A stretch of DNA of 64,000 nt from assembly GCF_000969825.1 (NCBI RefSeq), contig NZ_KQ033919.1, positions 3,980,749 to 4,044,748 on the forward strand, in the 5' to 3' direction. Every line of letters starts with the position of its first letter. Position 1 is the first letter of the stretch. The notes beneath the pieces were generated by a model. The model was not told where the DNA came from and did no database searches. It saw nothing but the letters and a program-made list of their open reading frames with translations. The translations under genes and the position numbers were made by a program. This document shows positions 61,533-64,000 of the stretch, piece by piece. Source of the stretch: Parabacteroides gordonii MS-1 = DSM 23371. Lineage in GTDB: Bacteria > Bacteroidota > Bacteroidia > Bacteroidales > Tannerellaceae.

Positions 61533-63608
61533 ATGAAGATATTATTCCTATCTTGTTGTTTATCCTTATCTGTTTTAGCTGTCAGAGCAGAAGATCAGGA
61601 TACAGTGAAAGTCCGTCAGGTCGATCTGCACGAAGTTGTTGTTCAATCATTCAAGCAAAACAGGGATTTGCGGTTGGAGCCGTTGTCGGCATCATCCGTA
61701 ACAGGGACGGCCATACAAAATAAGAACATTACCGATATCAAGGAATTCAGTTCCTTTATCCCTAACCTTTTCATGCCCGACTATGGCTCGAAGCTGACTT
61801 CTCCCGTTTATATCCGTGGGATCGGCTCGAAGATCAATGCCCCTTCGGTGGGGCTTTACGTAGACGGCATCCCTTACTTTGAAAAGTCGGCTTTCGATTT
61901 CAACTTCACCGAGATAGACCGGATGGAAGTGCTGCGCGGCCCGCAAGGGACACTTTACGGACGCAACACGATGGGAGGTATCATTAACGTATATACCAAA
62001 TCGCCGTTGAAGTATCAGGGGATGAACGCTTTCATCTCTAACGGTACCTATGGTAACCGCGATTATGCCCTTTCCCGTTACGCCAAGATCGGCGATACCT
62101 TCGGGTATGCCCTCTCCGCCAATTATAACCGGAGCGACGGATACTTCACCAACCTGTTTACCGATAAGAAAGCAGACGATCAGAAAAGCGGTTCAGGCCG
62201 TATCCGCCTGGAATGGAAGCCGACGGATCGGTTGTCGTTGGGGCTGATGAGTTCGTATGATTATTCCAAACAGGGCGGCTACCCGTATGCCGTTTGCGAC
62301 TCGCTGACACATAAGCCGGGCGATGTCAATTACAACGATTATAGTTTCTACAAACGAGCCATGTCCACCACCGGCCTGACGGTTGAATATAAAGGGGAGG
62401 GTTACAGCCTGAGCAGTAAAACCGCATTCCAATATCTTTCGGATCATCAGGGGATCGACCAGGACTTTTCTGCGGCAAGCGTCTATTTTGCCAAGCAGGA
62501 TCAGAAACAGAAGATGGTATCGGAAGAGTTCAATATCAAATCTACTACTGCCAACCGTTATAAATGGTTGTTCGGTGCTTTCGGTTTCTGGCAGGGGATC
62601 GATAATACGGTGACGCTCGATTACCTCTCCGCCAAATACAGTACTCGGAAATTATACGATACTCCTACTTACGGCTTTGCCCTTTATCACCAGTCTACTC
62701 TGGATAGCTTGCTGACGGACGGCCTATCCCTTACTTTCGGACTGCGATACGATTATGAGCGGGCTTCAACCGATTATCTGGCCTATAAAGATGCCGGCGG
62801 CAGTAGTAATCAGACGGATGCTTTTTACAGTAAACTGAACTTTAGCCAGCTGACCCCGAAGATCGCCCTGCAATATATGTTCCCCTCTACCGGCCTGCTC
62901 TATGCAACGGTGACGAAAGGCTACAAGACCGGTGGTTTCAATACTTCCTTCGAGCGTGAAGAAGACCGTTCGTTCCGCCCCGAAAGCAGCTGGAATTATG
63001 AGTTGGGTGGGAAGCACCCCTTTCTGGACAACCGCCTGCGTGCCGAGATCGCCCTTTTCTGGATCGACTGGAAGAACCAGCAGATCAGCCAGACACTCCC
63101 TTCCGGTCGCGGATCGATGTTGACAAATGCCGGGCGCAGCGTAAGCAAAGGCGTGGAAGTCACTTTGCAGGGAAACCCGGTGAATGGTCTGATGGTGCAG
63201 GTGAATTATGGCTTTACGCATGCCACATTTAAAGAATACGTCGATGAAAAGAAAAACATCGATTACTCCGGCAATTACCTGCCGATGGTTCCTTCGCATA
63301 CGTTCGCTGTCGGAGCCGACTACACGCTGTCGAATCCCTGTACCCACATCGACCGTTTTCTGGTCAGTCTGAATTATACCGGAACCGGGCGTATTCATTG
63401 GAAGGAAGACAATAAAGTTTCCCAGCCTTACTATGGACAATTGAGCGGAAAAGTTTCTGCAACCAAAGGATTTGCTACCTTTGCAATCTGGGCTAAAAAC
63501 ATCACGAATACCCACTATAACGCTTTCTATTTCGAGTCGGGAGGAAAAGGGCTGGCGCAATTGGGTCGGCCGTTTACGATCGGGGGAAGTGTGGCGATAG
63601 CACTTTAA
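61533..63608 (+). CDS. TonB-dependent receptor, tandem paralogue
   Basis: 691 residues with a short signal peptide (LSVLAVRAE). TonB-box-like LHEVVVQSF, plug (FIPNLFMPDYGSKLTSPVYI; MEVLRGPQGTLYGRNTMGGI) and a barrel ending in IGGSVAIAL. It shares MPDYGSK, the plug and the ITNTxYxAFYFES ending with the upstream receptor, so the pair arose by tandem duplication. It lacks the Met-rich loop inserts. It begins 3 bp after the first receptor and ends 1 bp before an MFS gene: a single transport operon. Confidence 0.92.
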   Translation: MKILFLSCCLSLSVLAVRAEDQDTVKVRQVDLHEVVVQSFKQNRDLRLEPLSASSVTGTAIQNKNITDIKEFSSFIPNLFMPDYGSKLTSPVYIRGIGSKINAPSVGLYVDGIPYFEKSAFDFNFTEIDRMEVLRGPQGTLYGRNTMGGIINVYTKSPLKYQGMNAFISNGTYGNRDYALSRYAKIGDTFGYALSANYNRSDGYFTNLFTDKKADDQKSGSGRIRLEWKPTDRLSLGLMSSYDYSKQGGYPYAVCDSLTHKPGDVNYNDYSFYKRAMSTTGLTVEYKGEGYSLSSKTAFQYLSDHQGIDQDFSAASVYFAKQDQKQKMVSEEFNIKSTTANRYKWLFGAFGFWQGIDNTVTLDYLSAKYSTRKLYDTPTYGFALYHQSTLDSLLTDGLSLTFGLRYDYERASTDYLAYKDAGGSSNQTDAFYSKLNFSQLTPKIALQYMFPSTGLLYATVTKGYKTGGFNTSFEREEDRSFRPESSWNYELGGKHPFLDNRLRAEIALFWIDWKNQQISQTLPSGRGSMLTNAGRSVSKGVEVTLQGNPVNGLMVQVNYGFTHATFKEYVDEKKNIDYSGNYLPMVPSHTFAVGADYTLSNPCTHIDRFLVSLNYTGTGRIHWKEDNKVSQPYYGQLSGKVSATKGFATFAIWAKNITNTHYNAFYFESGGKGLAQLGRPFTIGGSVAIAL

Positions 63609-63609
63609 T

Positions 63610-64000
63610 ATGATGCAAAAAAACAAAATATTCAACCTCGGAACCTTCTTCTGCCTTTATATTGCGCAGACTATTCCGATGAGTTTCTTCTCCACCGTTA
63701 TCCCGGTTATGATGCGGCAGGAGAATTTTTCGTTGTCCGCTATCGGACTTCTTCAGCTGATCAAGTTACCCTGGATACTGAAATTCCTCTGGTCGCCGAT
63801 GGTAGACCGCCATGCCGTGACGACAGGCGATTATAAACGCTGGATATTCTCTTCTGAACTGATCTATGCCGTCCTGATCTTTGCCGTGGCTTTCCTTGAT
63901 TTCAAGACTGATTTTTATATGATCATCGTCCTGATCATTATCTCATTTATCGCTTCCGCCACGCAGGATATTGCAACGGATGCCCTGGCGGTACTTTCCT
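63610..64000 (+). CDS. MFS transporter, AmpG/RhtX-FptX-like, 3'-truncated by the window
   Basis: The first 130 codons of a membrane permease starting MMQKNKIFNLGTFFCLYIAQ. Several hydrophobic segments are seen, plus LLQLIKLPWILKFLWSPMVD and ASATQDIATDALAVLS, which mark the AmpG/RhtX-FptX branch of the major facilitator superfamily. RhtX/FptX proteins move intact siderophores across the inner membrane, and pairing with two TonB receptors makes that role attractive. AmpG (muropeptides) is the alternative, as both share the TQDIATDAL motif. It starts 1 bp after the receptor stop. Confidence 0.82.
   Translation, partial: MMQKNKIFNLGTFFCLYIAQTIPMSFFSTVIPVMMRQENFSLSAIGLLQLIKLPWILKFLWSPMVDRHAVTTGDYKRWIFSSELIYAVLIFAVAFLDFKTDFYMIIVLIIISFIASATQDIATDALAVLS

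Noticed and set aside
63610-64000. AmpG muropeptide permease as a firm call
   Set aside because: The TQDIATDAL motif is shared with siderophore permeases RhtX/FptX; the truncated sequence cannot decide, so context was given more weight.

Overview
The window looks like a gut Bacteroidales chromosome, most likely Parabacteroides. It carries three complete SusC/SusD pairs plus a fourth, partial SusD, and serine-type sulfatases. Regulators include a hybrid two-component regulator and an ECF-sigma/FecR/STN-receptor cascade. Promoters follow the Bacteroidetes pattern (-7 TAnnTTTG). A large secreted protein ends in what looks like the DUF6383 C-terminal domain that I associate with Parabacteroides. 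The tRNA gene does not encode CCA, and a CCA-adding enzyme is present.

Layout. 1-2904: tail of a glycan locus (partial SusD plus sulfatase). 2990-5892: orphan HicB-like protein, tRNA-Ala, DUF4286-ruvC, and convergent gdhA. 6330-11778: a large protein joining two receiver-like domains to a pyruvate,phosphate-dikinase-type ATP-binding domain, then a multi-PAS histidine kinase. 11842-24152: a phosphoesterase utilisation locus: four secreted phosphoesterases, SusD, STN-type SusC and FecR on the minus strand, with a divergent ECF sigma gene. 24183-26344: a MurU-like nucleotidyltransferase and an AmgK-like kinase fused to a RapZ C-terminal domain. 26879-29449: AT-rich secreted DUF6383-type protein. 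29508-40479: hybrid two-component regulator, SusC, SusD and a second serine sulfatase. 40545-42900: a lipoprotein gene and a CCA-adding enzyme gene read from mirrored divergent promoters. 43029-48910: a broken XRE regulator, then SusC/SusD. 49288-53581: Gfo/Idh/MocA dehydrogenase and a periplasmic GH2 beta-galactosidase. 53734-59001: a redox operon (tetraheme NapC-type cytochrome fused to a SUMF1-fold domain, Tat-exported Gfo/Idh/MocA oxidoreductase, Tat-exported TIM-barrel isomerase, degenerate hemerythrin-like protein, LuxR regulator). 59178-64000: two tandem paralogous TonB receptors and the start of an MFS permease.

The most unusual signals are these. (1) Three promoter-proximal arrays of degenerate, roughly 18-bp palindromes repeat at a 22-23 bp pitch (6112-6195, 26426-26579, 58997-59117). 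They share architecture but not sequence. (2) A perfect 18-bp inverted repeat encloses 136 bp between the divergent sigma and FecR genes, the geometry of an invertible promoter. (3) The tetraheme/SUMF1-fold/Gfo-Idh/TIM-barrel operon could be a periplasmic sugar-oxidation system with its own electron conduit. (4) The SusCD locus is devoted to phosphoesterases rather than glycosidases.

Everything here is read by eye. Family names come from motif recognition, not database searches.
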